Positions 1 through 9,162 of a stretch of DNA of 64,000 bases are shown piece by piece (position 1 is the first letter of the stretch; the number at the start of each line of letters is the position of its first letter). A program made the position numbers and the translations under genes. The DNA comes from Thalassospira lucentensis (GTDB taxonomy: Bacteria > Pseudomonadota > Alphaproteobacteria > Rhodospirillales > Thalassospiraceae), in NCBI RefSeq assembly GCF_032921865.1, contig NZ_CP136684.1:1222501-1286500 (forward strand), given 5' to 3'. The notes under the pieces were generated by a model that was given only the letters and a program-made list of their open reading frames with translations, did no database searches and was not told the DNA's origin.

Positions 1-639
1 GTCAATCAAGGACAAAAGCAGGGCCGCAACAATCAAAACACCGCCGCTGACACGGCCAATTGTGTTTTTCCCACCGCGTTTTATCAGCCAGGGCATCAGA
101 CGGGCGGCGCCCATCGCATATATCATTACGAATGTGTAATCAAAAATCACAAAGGTGGTTCCAAGAATCATCAACTGCGGCAAAAGTTCCGCCGACGGAT
201 CGATGAATTGCGGAAACAGTGCTCCGAAAAAAGCAATCGCTTTCGGGTTGCCGGCTGCGACAAGGAAGCCTTCGCTGAACAGGCGACGTTTGCGCACGGG
301 CTCAAACCCCGATGCTGAATTCATTTCGATATCGTTACCATCATTTCCTGCCTTGGATTTGCGCAGGATCGCTGTCACGCCGATAACAAACAGGAAAGCA
401 ACACCGCACCATTTGACAACACCAAACGCCGTCGCCGAAGTCGCAAGCAACGCCCCCAGACCAACCGCGGCAATCACCATCTGGATCATGTTGGCGGTCA
501 CATCGCCAAGTGCCGTAATCATTGTCGGGCGAGGACCATAACGCAACGAATGTGACATCCCGATCAGAACACTTGGACCCGGTGTCGCCACCATAAGTGA
601 TACCAGTGCGCAAAAGCTGAGCCATGTTTCAATCGGCAT
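1..639 (-). CDS. LysE/RhtB family amino-acid exporter (3' end cut off)
   Basis: Inner-membrane exporter of the LysE/RhtB family, which exports amino acids or their analogues. The ATG at 639 opens a frame that stays open to base 1, giving 213 codons; the family is about 205-215 residues, so the stop should lie just outside the window. The N-terminus begins MPIETWLSFC and carries the family motif ATPGPSVL near residue 20, followed by several hydrophobic segments (for example MIQMVIAAVGLGALLA). The C-terminal part ends in a hydrophobic helix after a GRVSGG stretch, also usual for the family. It stands alone; the 244 bases upstream hold an 8-bp inverted repeat. The substrate cannot be told from sequence. 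Confidence 0.85.
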   Translation of the reverse strand, partial: MPIETWLSFCALVSLMVATPGPSVLIGMSHSLRYGPRPTMITALGDVTANMIQMVIAAVGLGALLATSATAFGVVKWCGVAFLFVIGVTAILRKSKAGNDGNDIEMNSASGFEPVRKRRLFSEGFLVAAGNPKAIAFFGALFPQFIDPSAELLPQLMILGTTFVIFDYTFVMIYAMGAARLMPWLIKRGGKNTIGRVSGGVLIVAALLLSLID

Positions 640-760
640 TTCAATCCCCGGGTCACATCAAACGCCCTCGGAATATCACGCTCAAGCTCTCGAACAAGTG
701 CACTCTGCGCACGGCTGGCATCCACCAGACCAAGTGCACAGGGAGTCACCGCCCCTGCCA

Positions 761-790
761 CATACAACCCGGTTCAAAACGCGTTGTATG
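761..790. repeat. 8-bp inverted repeat upstream of the LysE-type gene
   Basis: CATACAAC (761-768) and GTTGTATG (783-790) are perfect inverted arms 14 bases apart, about 120 bases upstream of the exporter start. It could be a regulator site or an RNA hairpin. The rest of 640-883 shows no convincing gene. Confidence 0.4.
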
Positions 791-883
791 GGAATGGACC
801 AATCCGCAAAGATCGTTCAGGAATGGGGAGACAAATCATATGGCAAACGGCCACAAGGCATGCACAGGATTTGCAGGAGCGTC

Positions 884-1579
884 TCACCGCCCAGGCTTTT
901 TATCACCTGGCCAATTGTCATAGAACTTGCGCACCTGGACCGAGCGGATGGCTTCTGGTGGCACAATGCCCCGTGCGGTCGATAAAAGCCGGTTCTGAAG
1001 AGCGGCAAAATAGCGATTGGTCGTTGGCGGAAATGGAGAGAATGGTGGTTCGGATTTGATTTCCTCAACATTTTCCTTTGCCGCTTCGGCCGCTTCTTTT
1101 TCCGCTTCGAGTTCTTCTGGCGTTTTGGGCGGTGGCGGCGCGATCAGTTCCGGTCCGTTATAGACAAAGCCACGTTTGCCTGCCTCGAGCTTGTCATACC
1201 GGTTCTGGGTATCACGATACATGATGCGCTGAAGATCACGCAGAAAAGCGTTCTGAAGTTTGGGCTCAGCCTGTTCGAGGATGGCACGGTCCGCCACCGA
1301 CGACGCCTCCAGCCAAACATGAAACACCATCTGCCGGATTGCACCGACCTTTGGCAAAACCACGGTCAGCGCAATTGAATCCGACTGGATTACCGTTTCG
1401 GGAATCTCGGGTTCCTTTGGCCCACTGCTCTCGGATGTGGCGTCCCCGCCATGTCCGCCACCAGACGCATGCGCGTCTGGTGCCAGCAGCAACATCAACC
1501 CCATCGATACCGCCGACAGCGGCATGACAAGCCAGTTCCTGAATCCTTTCGGGTTTTTTCCCGGTTCGGTCATGAACAC
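884..1579 (-). CDS. FliL-like membrane-anchored protein
   Basis: A 231-residue protein of uncertain job. The N-terminus (about residues 15-38) is a hydrophobic signal or anchor ending in APDAHA, followed by a Gly/His/Ser-rich linker. Residues about 70-120 (ALTVVLPKVGAIRQMVFHVW, then an acidic segment leading to a helix with LRDLQRI) and the C-terminus (LLSTARGIVPPEAIRSVQV) resemble the periplasmic domain of FliL-like proteins. A Pro/Glu/Lys-rich insert sits between about residues 145 and 185. No flagellar gene is nearby, so this may be a FliL-like protein with another role. It lies just downstream of yejF on the same strand, 74 bases away. The FliL relation is inferred from pattern only. Confidence 0.6.
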   Translation of the reverse strand: MFMTEPGKNPKGFRNWLVMPLSAVSMGLMLLLAPDAHASGGGHGGDATSESSGPKEPEIPETVIQSDSIALTVVLPKVGAIRQMVFHVWLEASSVADRAILEQAEPKLQNAFLRDLQRIMYRDTQNRYDKLEAGKRGFVYNGPELIAPPPPKTPEELEAEKEAAEAAKENVEEIKSEPPFSPFPPTTNRYFAALQNRLLSTARGIVPPEAIRSVQVRKFYDNWPGDKKPGR

Positions 1580-1653
1580 TCGCTTCCAGCCCGTAATTGT
1601 ACCATGGCATTGCCCGACGAACGCGGTGAGCCCTTGTCAGGTTCCCGTCGGAC

Positions 1654-3288
1654 TTAGCTTTGCACGAACTCCGACCCGGCTGCACGCAAATCAAGTGCCG
1701 CAGCCAACAATGCCTTTGTATAGGATTCCTTCGGATTTTCAAAGACTTCGTCGGCATTTCCGCTTTCGACAAGCCGCCCGCCCTTCATCACCATCACCCG
1801 ATGCGAAAGAGCGCGCACCACACGAAGGTCATGGCTGATAAACAGATAAGCCATCTTGTGGCGCGCCTGAAGATCACGCAAAAGTTCGACAATCTGTGCC
1901 TGTACCGACATATCGAGTGCCGATGTCGGTTCATCAAGAACCATGAAACGCGGTTTTAAGACCAGTGCACGCGCAATGGATATGCGCTGGCGCTGCCCGC
2001 CAGAAAACTCATGCGGATAACGATCCATGGCGTTCACCGGCAAATCGACTTCGCGCAACGCCTCGGCAATGCGTTCAGTGCGTTCCTGCCGGGACATTTC
2101 CGGGTTATGGATTTCAAGCCCTTCGCCGACGATCTGGCTGATCGACATACGCGGGCTCAGGGATCCGAACGGGTCCTGAAACACTACCTGCATGTCGCGA
2201 CGTAATGCGCGCAAATCACCCCCGGAAAATTGCCGGACATCTTTACCATCAAATCGAATATCGCCGGTCGATGACAGCAGACGCAGAATTGCCATCGCAA
2301 GTGTCGTCTTCCCCGATCCACTTTCGCCAACAATGCCCAATGTTTCGCCCTGTTTCAGGCTAAGCGAAATATGATCGACCGCATCAAGGTAATATTCCGG
2401 GCGGCCAAGCAGCCCCTTCTTGCCAATCGGGAACCTTACCAGAATGTCATTTGTCCGGATCAGTTCCTGAGCATTGTCGGGCAAAGGTGGCGCATTGCCA
2501 CTTGGCACTGCCGCCAGAAGCTTTTGGGTATAGGGATGCTGCGGATTGTCAAAAAGCCCGCGGCCCGTGCCGCGCTCGACCACCTCGCCATCCTTCATCA
2601 CACAAACATTATCGGCCATTTTCTGCACGATCTGAAGATCGTGAGTAATCAGCAGCAACGCCATACCAAGCTTGGACTGCAGCTCTTTTAGCAACTCAAG
2701 GATTTGCGCCTGAATGGTCACATCAAGAGCTGTGGTCGGCTCGTCGGCAATTAGCAATTCGGGTTCGTTCGCCAGTGCCATCGCAATCATTACCCGCTGG
2801 CGCTGGCCGCCTGATAATTCATGCGGCAATGCCTTCAATCGCGACGCCGGATCGGGAATACCCACCAGATCAAGCAGTTCAAGAATGCGTTCCCGCGCCT
2901 TGCGCCCACGAAGCCCCTTATGAAGCAGCAACACTTCCCCGATCTGCTTTTCAATATTATGCAGCGGGTTTAACGATGTCATCGGCTCCTGGAAAATCAT
3001 CGCGATCCGGTTTCCCCGAATCTTGCGCAGGATTTTCGCATCCGTGCCGATCATTTCCTGCCCGTCAAAGATGATCGAACCGCCCGGATGGCTTGCCCGC
3101 GGATAGGGCAGCAATTGCAGGATCGAAAGTGCGGTCACCGATTTACCCGATCCGCTCTCGCCAACAAGCGCCATTGTCTCGCCGCGCTTCATGGCAAACG
3201 AAACACCCGTGATCGCCGGAACCCCGGCAAAACTCGCCGAAAGGTCCTTTACCTCAAGAAGCGGCTGTGTCGATTGATTGGTCGTCAT
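1654..3288 (-). CDS. yejF: ABC peptide importer, fused two-domain ATPase (YejF)
   Basis: ATPase of the YejABEF importer, which in enterobacteria takes up oligopeptides and microcin C. The 544-residue chain holds two complete nucleotide-binding domains. The first has Walker A GESGSGKS at about residues 43-50 and signature LSGGQRQR near 160. The second has Walker A GESGSGKT near 325 and signature FSGGQRQR near 440. Each also shows a Walker B ([16 protein letters not shown]) and an H-loop (ITHD; ISHD). Start ATG at 3288 is preceded by AAAGGAAACGG. It is the last gene of yejA-yejB-yejE-yejF, 11 bases after yejE. Confidence 0.95.
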   Translation of the reverse strand: MTTNQSTQPLLEVKDLSASFAGVPAITGVSFAMKRGETMALVGESGSGKSVTALSILQLLPYPRASHPGGSIIFDGQEMIGTDAKILRKIRGNRIAMIFQEPMTSLNPLHNIEKQIGEVLLLHKGLRGRKARERILELLDLVGIPDPASRLKALPHELSGGQRQRVMIAMALANEPELLIADEPTTALDVTIQAQILELLKELQSKLGMALLLITHDLQIVQKMADNVCVMKDGEVVERGTGRGLFDNPQHPYTQKLLAAVPSGNAPPLPDNAQELIRTNDILVRFPIGKKGLLGRPEYYLDAVDHISLSLKQGETLGIVGESGSGKTTLAMAILRLLSSTGDIRFDGKDVRQFSGGDLRALRRDMQVVFQDPFGSLSPRMSISQIVGEGLEIHNPEMSRQERTERIAEALREVDLPVNAMDRYPHEFSGGQRQRISIARALVLKPRFMVLDEPTSALDMSVQAQIVELLRDLQARHKMAYLFISHDLRVVRALSHRVMVMKGGRLVESGNADEVFENPKESYTKALLAAALDLRAAGSEFVQS

Positions 3289-3299
3289 AACCGTTTCCT

Positions 3300-4331
3300 T
3301 TAAAATGTCTTGCGCGGATCAAAGGCATCACGCACCGCCTCGCCGATAAAGATCAGAAGGCTCAGCATAAGAGCAATCGCAAAGAACGCCGTCATGCCAA
3401 GCCACGGTGCCTGAAGGTTATTTTTCCCCTGCGCAAGCAATTCACCAAGCGACGGCGAGCCGGGCGGCATGCCAAGCCCCAGGAAGTCAAGCGATGTCAG
3501 CGCCACGATCGAACCGTTCAATACAAACGGCAGGAATGTGATCGTCGCCACCATCGCGTTTGGCAGCACATGACGATACATGATGCGATAGTCGGTCATG
3601 CCCAATGCACGCGCGGCCCGAACATATTCAAAATTACGTGCCCGCAGGAATTCTGCACGCACAAGACCCGTCAAACTCATCCAGCTAAACAGCACAAGAA
3701 TGAACAAAAGCGTCCAGAAACCCGGCGCAAACAGGCTGGCCAGAATGATCAGAATGAACAACTGCGGCAATCCGGCCCAGATTTCGATCACACGCTGGAA
3801 ACCAAGATCGACCCAGCCGCCAAAATAACCCTGCACCGCACCAGCCGCGATCCCGATCACCGAACTGATCGCGGTCAGAGCAAGACCAAACAGGATCGAT
3901 ATCCGGAACCCGTAAATCAGACGCGCCAGCACGTCACGCCCAAGGTCATCTGTTCCCAGCCAATGACGGAATGATGGCGGGGCCGGCTGTGCCTCGCGCA
4001 TTTCGAAATCAATAGTGTTGTAGGAAAACGGGATTGGTGGCCAGATGGCGAAACCATGTTCTTCGATCTTGCCAAGGATATAGGGATCGTAGAAATCCGT
4101 TTCGACGTCAAAATCCCCGCCATAGGCAGTTTCAGGATGATCTGACAGGATCGGGACGTACCAGTTGTCGTCATATTTGACAAATATCGGTTTGTCGTTG
4201 GCCACCAGTTCGGCAGCCAGACAGATCACAAACAGGATCGCAAAAACAACCAACGACCAATAGCCACGCCTGTTGGCCCGGAAATTTGCCATGCGGCGTT
4301 TATTCAGCGGCGAAAGAATGATGTTACCCAT
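3300..4331 (-). CDS. yejE: ABC peptide importer permease (YejE)
   Basis: Inner-membrane permease of the Yej importer, 343 residues. It has an N-terminal membrane segment (about residues 22-42), a long periplasmic stretch rich in Tyr/Asp/Pro, the GTDDLGRDVLARLIYG motif typical of DppC/OppC-type permeases, then five or so membrane helices. The EAA loop (ARALGMTDYRIMYRHVLPNA) contacts the ATPase. I chose the ATG at 4331, with GGGAG upstream, two bases after the yejB stop; a TTG two codons earlier is the alternative. Translation is probably coupled to yejB. Confidence 0.93.
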   Translation of the reverse strand: MGNIILSPLNKRRMANFRANRRGYWSLVVFAILFVICLAAELVANDKPIFVKYDDNWYVPILSDHPETAYGGDFDVETDFYDPYILGKIEEHGFAIWPPIPFSYNTIDFEMREAQPAPPSFRHWLGTDDLGRDVLARLIYGFRISILFGLALTAISSVIGIAAGAVQGYFGGWVDLGFQRVIEIWAGLPQLFILIILASLFAPGFWTLLFILVLFSWMSLTGLVRAEFLRARNFEYVRAARALGMTDYRIMYRHVLPNAMVATITFLPFVLNGSIVALTSLDFLGLGMPPGSPSLGELLAQGKNNLQAPWLGMTAFFAIALMLSLLIFIGEAVRDAFDPRKTF

Positions 4332-4333
4332 GA

Positions 4334-5443
4334 TCAATTCTCCCGCGCTTCAAAGTCGATCCGCGGATCAACGAAGTGATAGCTGAGGTCACTGATCAGG
4401 TTCAGCACAAGACCAAACAACGTAAACAGATAAAGTGTCGCAAACATCACCGGGTAATCACGCTTCATCACGGCTTCAAAACCAAGCAACCCAAGCCCGT
4501 CGAGCGAGAAAATCACCTCGATCAGGACCGAACCGGTAAACAACAACCCGATCAATGCACTCGGAAAACCGGCAATGACCAGCAACATCGCATTGCGGAA
4601 CACATGCCCGTAAAGAACCCGCTTTTCCGTCAATCCCTTGGCCCGTGCTGTGACCACATATTGTTTGTTGATTTCATCAAGGAACGAGTTTTTCGTCAGC
4701 ATCGTAAGAGTGGTGAAGCCACCAATGGTCAGTGCCGTAATCGGCAATGCCAGATGCCAGAAATAATCCGCAACCTTACCCAAAAGCGATAATTCATCAA
4801 AATTCGATGATGTCAGCCCCCTTAACGGGAACAGATCGAAATAGGTTCCACCGGCAAAAACCACGATCAACATCACGGCAAAAAGGAAGCCCGGAATGGC
4901 ATAACCGACAATGATCGCCGCCGATGACCAGACATCAAAATTTGATCCGTCCCGCACGGCTTTGGCAACGCCAAGCGGCACGGAAATGATATAGATGATC
5001 AATGTCGACCATAGGCCAAGCGATATCGAAACAGGCATCTTATCGATGACGATATCGACCACGTCGCGATCCTGAAAATAGCTTTGGCCGAAATCGAACG
5101 TCAGATAATTTTTCATCATCATCCAGAAACGTTCATAAGCCGGTTTATCAAAACCGAACTGCTGTTCAAGCTGAGTGATGATTTCAGGATCAAGTCCCTG
5201 TGCCCCGCGATAGGTCGAGGTGGAGGAAAAATTGTTCCCGCCGCCGGCACCACCGCCGCCACCGCTATCCGCACCCTGATTGCTGATGCGGGCAGTTGCG
5301 GCAACATCGGTGCCCTGCAACTGGGCAATCATTTGCTCAACTGGTCCACCCGGTGCGAATTGCACAATGGCAAAGTTCAGCACCATGATGCCAAACAGTG
5401 TAACCGGGATCAGCAGAAGGCGACGCAGGATATAGTTCAGCAT
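4334..5443 (-). CDS. yejB: ABC peptide importer permease (YejB)
   Basis: Partner inner-membrane permease of YejE, 369 residues. The N-terminus [20 protein letters not shown] is the standard first helix of DppB/OppB-type permeases. A Gly/Ser-rich, low-complexity periplasmic insert lies at about residues 58-75 ([13 protein letters not shown]). The EAA loop reads [19 protein letters not shown]. YejB proteins are usually slightly longer than OppB because of this periplasmic part, which fits. It starts 3 bases after the yejA stop. Confidence 0.94.
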   Translation of the reverse strand: MLNYILRRLLLIPVTLFGIMVLNFAIVQFAPGGPVEQMIAQLQGTDVAATARISNQGADSGGGGGAGGGNNFSSTSTYRGAQGLDPEIITQLEQQFGFDKPAYERFWMMMKNYLTFDFGQSYFQDRDVVDIVIDKMPVSISLGLWSTLIIYIISVPLGVAKAVRDGSNFDVWSSAAIIVGYAIPGFLFAVMLIVVFAGGTYFDLFPLRGLTSSNFDELSLLGKVADYFWHLALPITALTIGGFTTLTMLTKNSFLDEINKQYVVTARAKGLTEKRVLYGHVFRNAMLLVIAGFPSALIGLLFTGSVLIEVIFSLDGLGLLGFEAVMKRDYPVMFATLYLFTLFGLVLNLISDLSYHFVDPRIDFEAREN

Positions 5444-5446
5444 GGC

Positions 5447-7405
5447 CTAATACCCCCCTTTCCGGAGCTGTCGCGACTTTTCGGGATCAATCCACCATGT
5501 CATGACGGATGATCCCTTAAGTGGCACCACATCAGGTCTTCCGAACACATCCCAATAGGCCATCCGGTCCCCGCCAAGATAATATTGCGGGATCACATAA
5601 AATCCCCACTGCAAAACGCGATCAAGTGCACGCACACGCTGCACAAGGCTTTCGCGGCTGTCGGCATCCACAACCAGATCGATCAGTTCATCAATAACCG
5701 GGCTTTTGATACCCGCAAAATTGCGACTGCCGGGTTGGTCGGCGGCTTCGGATGACCAGAAAATCCGCTGTTCGTTCCCCGGTGAAAGGCTTTGTGTCCA
5801 CCAGAAAGTCGTCATATCGAAATCATAGGCCTGAATGCGATTGACCCACTGCCCGGTATCGATCAGGCGAATGTCCATGGTTACGCCAAGCTGGCGCAGG
5901 CGCGCCTTCAGAACCAGCGCGATCTTCTCGAGCCCCGGCTGGCGGATAATCAGCTCAAACCGGAACGGTTCACCGGTCTTACTGTTGACCAGCTGCATAT
6001 TGCGCAATTCCCAGCCCGCATCCTGTAAAAGCTGCATCGAATGGCGCAATGCTTCGCGTCGGCCATTGGGTGCATCAAAGTTCGGCAATTGTGGTGGCTG
6101 GGTAAACAGTTCCGGTGGAAGCTGGCTTCTGAATCCTTTCAGGATATCAAGCTCCTCGCCCTGCGGCACACCGGTCGCTGCCAGTTCGGAATTGGCGAAG
6201 TAGCTGACATTGCGTTTATACGCGCCATAGAACATCGCACGGTTCAGCCATTCGAAGTCAAACGCATATTGCAGGGCTTCCCGTACGCGGATATCGGCAA
6301 ATTGCGGTTTACGCGTATTAAACACATAGGCCTGCATGCCATTCGGCAGATTATCGGGCAGAAATTCCTTCTTGATCTGGCCATTCTGGACTGCGGGCGT
6401 GTTGTATGCCGTACTCCATTCGCGCGAAGAGTGTTCGCTGCGGATCATATATTCCCCGGCAAAGAACGCCTGACGTTGCACATCGGGATCAAGATAGGTG
6501 TCAAACCGCAACGTATTGTAATTGTTGCTGCCACGATTAACCGGCAGATCCTCTGCCCAGTAATCCTTGACCCGTTCATAGGTAATCCGGCGACCGGATT
6601 CGAAATCACGGATTTTATAGGCGCCGCTACCTACCGGAATATCAAAGGTGGTTTTGGAAAAGTCCCGCCCTTCCCAGTAATGCTTCGGCATAATGGCAAG
6701 CTCGGCCACGATCATCGGCATTTCACGGTTGTTGCCCGGTTTGAAATCAAACCGGACTGTCAAATCGTCAATCGCCTCGACCTTTTCGACCTGGGCGTAA
6801 TATTGCCGATAAACCGGGCTGCCCTTTTCAATCAGGATATTGAACGAAAACACGACATCTTCGGCGGTGATGTCCGTACCATCCTGAAACCGCGCGCGCG
6901 GATCAAGGTGGAAAATGGCAAATGACCGATCCGCGGGATATTCAATGCTGCGTGCAATCAACCCGTAAAGCGACGAAGGCTCGTCCGCACTAGATACCAT
7001 AAGGCTGTCATAGATCAGGCCAAGCCCGCTGGCAGCCGTGCCTTTAAGGGTATAGGGGTTTAATGTGTCAAACGCGACGATAGAGCCCTGCACAAGCGTC
7101 CCACCCTTGGGGGCATCCGGATTGACGTAATCGAAATGCCGGAAATCAGGCCCATATTTCAAATCGCCATAAAGCGATATGCCGTGTGAAACGGTGGTCA
7201 GGGGTTTAAGCTGCTCCTCATCAACCCGCACGGTCGGTGCGGCTGTAATATCGGGTTTATCGCCATTCTGTGCCATCGCTGCCGTAGAAACCGTCAACGA
7301 TGCTGCGAATATCAGCGCCCCAAATGCGCCCCCGAAATAGCGGGAAATTTTTCCCGGGTTCCCCATTTTCCGTGCGATGCACGTCTCGCCTGCTTGCCGC
7401 GTCAT
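5447..7405 (-). CDS. yejA: Periplasmic peptide-binding protein (YejA)
   Basis: Extracytoplasmic solute-binding protein (SBP family 5) for the Yej importer, 652 residues from the chosen start. ATG at 7405 has AGGA six bases upstream; 17 further codons are open upstream but lack such a site. The signal peptide runs to about residue 46 (SLTVSTAAMAQ). Family features follow: GISLYGDLKYGPDFRHFDYVNP, then DAPKGGTLVQGS, and FQDGTDITAEDVVFSF in the lobe that closes on the peptide. It is first in the four-gene operon, so the promoter should lie in 7406-7639, where I see no obvious consensus. Confidence 0.93.
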   Translation of the reverse strand: MTRQAGETCIARKMGNPGKISRYFGGAFGALIFAASLTVSTAAMAQNGDKPDITAAPTVRVDEEQLKPLTTVSHGISLYGDLKYGPDFRHFDYVNPDAPKGGTLVQGSIVAFDTLNPYTLKGTAASGLGLIYDSLMVSSADEPSSLYGLIARSIEYPADRSFAIFHLDPRARFQDGTDITAEDVVFSFNILIEKGSPVYRQYYAQVEKVEAIDDLTVRFDFKPGNNREMPMIVAELAIMPKHYWEGRDFSKTTFDIPVGSGAYKIRDFESGRRITYERVKDYWAEDLPVNRGSNNYNTLRFDTYLDPDVQRQAFFAGEYMIRSEHSSREWSTAYNTPAVQNGQIKKEFLPDNLPNGMQAYVFNTRKPQFADIRVREALQYAFDFEWLNRAMFYGAYKRNVSYFANSELAATGVPQGEELDILKGFRSQLPPELFTQPPQLPNFDAPNGRREALRHSMQLLQDAGWELRNMQLVNSKTGEPFRFELIIRQPGLEKIALVLKARLRQLGVTMDIRLIDTGQWVNRIQAYDFDMTTFWWTQSLSPGNEQRIFWSSEAADQPGSRNFAGIKSPVIDELIDLVVDADSRESLVQRVRALDRVLQWGFYVIPQYYLGGDRMAYWDVFGRPDVVPLKGSSVMTWWIDPEKSRQLRKGGY

Positions 7406-7639
7406 ATTTATTCCTGAAATGTGCCCGGCTCGAAGCCCGAACCCCGGCAGGGCCAATACGCATCATTGGATCATCTGACACAATTACGGACGCACTGTTC
7501 GAAACGTTCCGGACAATTCCCGCCAAGAATAACGGGGACTGGTTACGCCGACGTTACGTCCGCAACGCATCTTGATCCAAACGACATATTCATAATGAGG
7601 AATAAAATGGTTCAATTTCAAGGCATCATCTTGAAACTG

Positions 7640-8566
7640 TCATTCCGCCCCTGATTCTTTTTGCAAAAGCTTGCGCTTGTCCGTCTCCATCCTGATTTCG
7701 GTCATCAACCAGTCGCGAAACGCCCGCACCTTGCGCCGCTCCAGACGTCCCTCGGGATAACACAGTGAATAGGCATACGGGCTATCTACCGGCAAATCGA
7801 ACGGCACGGTCAAACGATTGGTTACCACATATTCCCCAATCATCGCCGGGTCTGAAATCACCGCGCCAAATCCGCTGGCCGCAGCTTCCATCGCCATATC
7901 AAGAGTAGCAAAAACCGGCCCCCGGTCGGGATCAACCCCCTCTATCCCCGTACCCTTCAGCCATATGCGCCAATCTTCTCGCTGAGCCGAACAATGCAGC
8001 AGGGTAACGCGACCAAGGTCTTCTGGGGTTTTCAGTTCTTTCGCAAGATTGGGGTGGCACACCGGCAAAAGCCGTTCACCGGTCAAAAATTCGTGTACCA
8101 GTTGATCACCGGGCGTATCGGCAAAACGGATGGCAATATCGGTTTCATTAAAATCTACCGGGGCGGCATCGTCGCTATATGTTCCCAACTGCACTTGCAG
8201 GTCGGGATGTTCCATCTGAAACCGTCCAAGGCGCGGCACGATCCAGCGCATCGCAAATGTCAGAGGCGACAGGACCTTAAGCTGCGTATCATCCGGCCGG
8301 TTTTCGATCCGCGACACGGCCAGCTCGATCGAATCAAATGCCGCAGTTAACGACGACAGCAAGTTGCGCCCCGGTCGCGTCAGCTTGAGGCGCCGGTGAT
8401 GACGTTCAAACAATTGCCGCCCCAACACATCCTCAAGATGCTGCACCTGTCGGCTAACGGCCCCTTGCGTCACATTAAGCTCATGTGAAGCTTTGGTGAA
8501 ACTTTCAAGACGGCCGGCAACTTCAAAGGCACGAAGCGCATTTAACGGCAATGGGCGGCGTTTCAT
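7640..8566 (-). CDS. LysR-family transcriptional regulator (GcvA-like)
   Basis: DNA-binding regulator of 308 residues from ATG 8566 (a TTG three codons earlier is possible). The winged helix-turn-helix is at about residues 5-65, with RAFEVAGRLESFTKASHELN and VTQGAVSRQVQHLEDVLG. The C-terminal substrate-binding domain (about 90-295) resembles GcvA and other regulators in that group. A perfect 10-bp dyad sits 11 bases upstream of the start, a likely autoregulatory site. It is divergent from a DUF1127 gene, an arrangement common in alphaproteobacteria. The effector is unknown. Confidence 0.88.
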   Translation of the reverse strand: MKRRPLPLNALRAFEVAGRLESFTKASHELNVTQGAVSRQVQHLEDVLGRQLFERHHRRLKLTRPGRNLLSSLTAAFDSIELAVSRIENRPDDTQLKVLSPLTFAMRWIVPRLGRFQMEHPDLQVQLGTYSDDAAPVDFNETDIAIRFADTPGDQLVHEFLTGERLLPVCHPNLAKELKTPEDLGRVTLLHCSAQREDWRIWLKGTGIEGVDPDRGPVFATLDMAMEAAASGFGAVISDPAMIGEYVVTNRLTVPFDLPVDSPYAYSLCYPEGRLERRKVRAFRDWLMTEIRMETDKRKLLQKESGAE

Positions 8567-8576
8567 GGCAACCAAC

Positions 8577-8599
8577 TTGCATGATTAAAAATCATGCAA
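8577..8599. promoter_or_regulatory. Perfect 10-bp dyad, likely LysR operator
   Basis: TTGCATGATT (8577-8586) and AATCATGCAA (8590-8599) are perfect inverted arms separated by AAA, between the LysR-type gene and the divergent DUF1127 gene. Dyads at this place normally bind the LysR protein itself. No binding is shown here. Confidence 0.65.
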
Positions 8600-8720
8600 T
8601 GATGACTAAAGATGGTTTGAGCGCAAGTGCTTTTAAGCGTAACTCTGGGTTTAACAGAACGAGACACATTCAGGCCGCATACAAACCGAGAGCTGGCCGA
8701 TAGATTGAAGGAATGAGATC

Positions 8721-8930
8721 ATGGTCGCGATCACCAAAAATGCCGGCGCTTTTGTCACCACCCGCCGTCACCACAACAGCGTAAATGTTATGGAATTGCC
8801 GCGTCAGTGGGCAAAACGTTATGTTCTCCGCCAGAAGCTTGCGACGATGGACAGCCATCTGCTGCGCGACATTGGCTGGGACGTATATGAAGCACGTATC
8901 GAAGCCGCCAAGCCATTCTGGAAAGCCTGA
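8721..8930 (+). CDS. DUF1127 small basic protein
   Basis: A 69-residue protein with the DUF1127 signature in its second half (RQWAKRYVLRQKLATMDSHLLRDIGWD; the key part is the Leu-x-x-x-Asp spacing and LLRDIGW). Small Arg-rich proteins of this family have been linked in alphaproteobacteria to RNA metabolism and to phosphate, carbon or stress responses, but most members are uncharacterised. ATG at 8721 follows GGAATGAG. It is divergent from the LysR regulator and probably cotranscribed with the small ORF at 8969. Confidence 0.85.
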   Translation: MVAITKNAGAFVTTRRHHNSVNVMELPRQWAKRYVLRQKLATMDSHLLRDIGWDVYEARIEAAKPFWKA

Positions 8931-8968
8931 GCATTCCGCTTAAAGGCTCCAAAACGAGAGTATTTATT

Positions 8969-9088
8969 ATGTCTCCCCGACTTTTCCGCTTGCAGGGGCC
9001 GCTTTCATTCCCCCTGCAGGTTATTGAAGCGCTGACAAGCGTCTTCAGTCTCCCGACACGCAAGACCGAGATTCGTACCCGTTATTGA
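8969..9088 (+). CDS. Possible 39-residue small protein
   Basis: An ATG at 8969 with GAGAG about 9 bases upstream opens 39 codons ending TGA at 9086-9088 (MSPRLFRLQGPLSFPLQ at the start, RKTEIRTRY at the end). It starts 38 bases after the DUF1127 stop and ends just before a strong terminator, so the transcript would carry both. The middle is hydrophobic (LQVIEALTSVFSL) and the tail is basic. I recognise no family. Coding status rests on position, start signal and the terminator. Confidence 0.45.
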   Translation: MSPRLFRLQGPLSFPLQVIEALTSVFSLPTRKTEIRTRY

Positions 9089-9106
9089 CGGTTTTGTGTT
9101 CCTGAT

Positions 9107-9140
9107 TGCCGGCCATCCCCCGATGGTCGGCATTTTTTTT
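9107..9140 (+). terminator. Rho-independent terminator after the DUF1127 transcript
   Basis: TGCCGGCCATC and GATGGTCGGCA form an 11-bp stem with one mismatch around a CCCC loop, followed by a run of eight T. Confidence 0.85.
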
Positions 9141-9162
9141 ACCCGGATAACCCCGAACCGGA

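Noticed and set aside
6041-6925. 294-codon plus-strand frame opposite yejA
   Set aside because: No ribosome site, no domain, fully covered by yejA.
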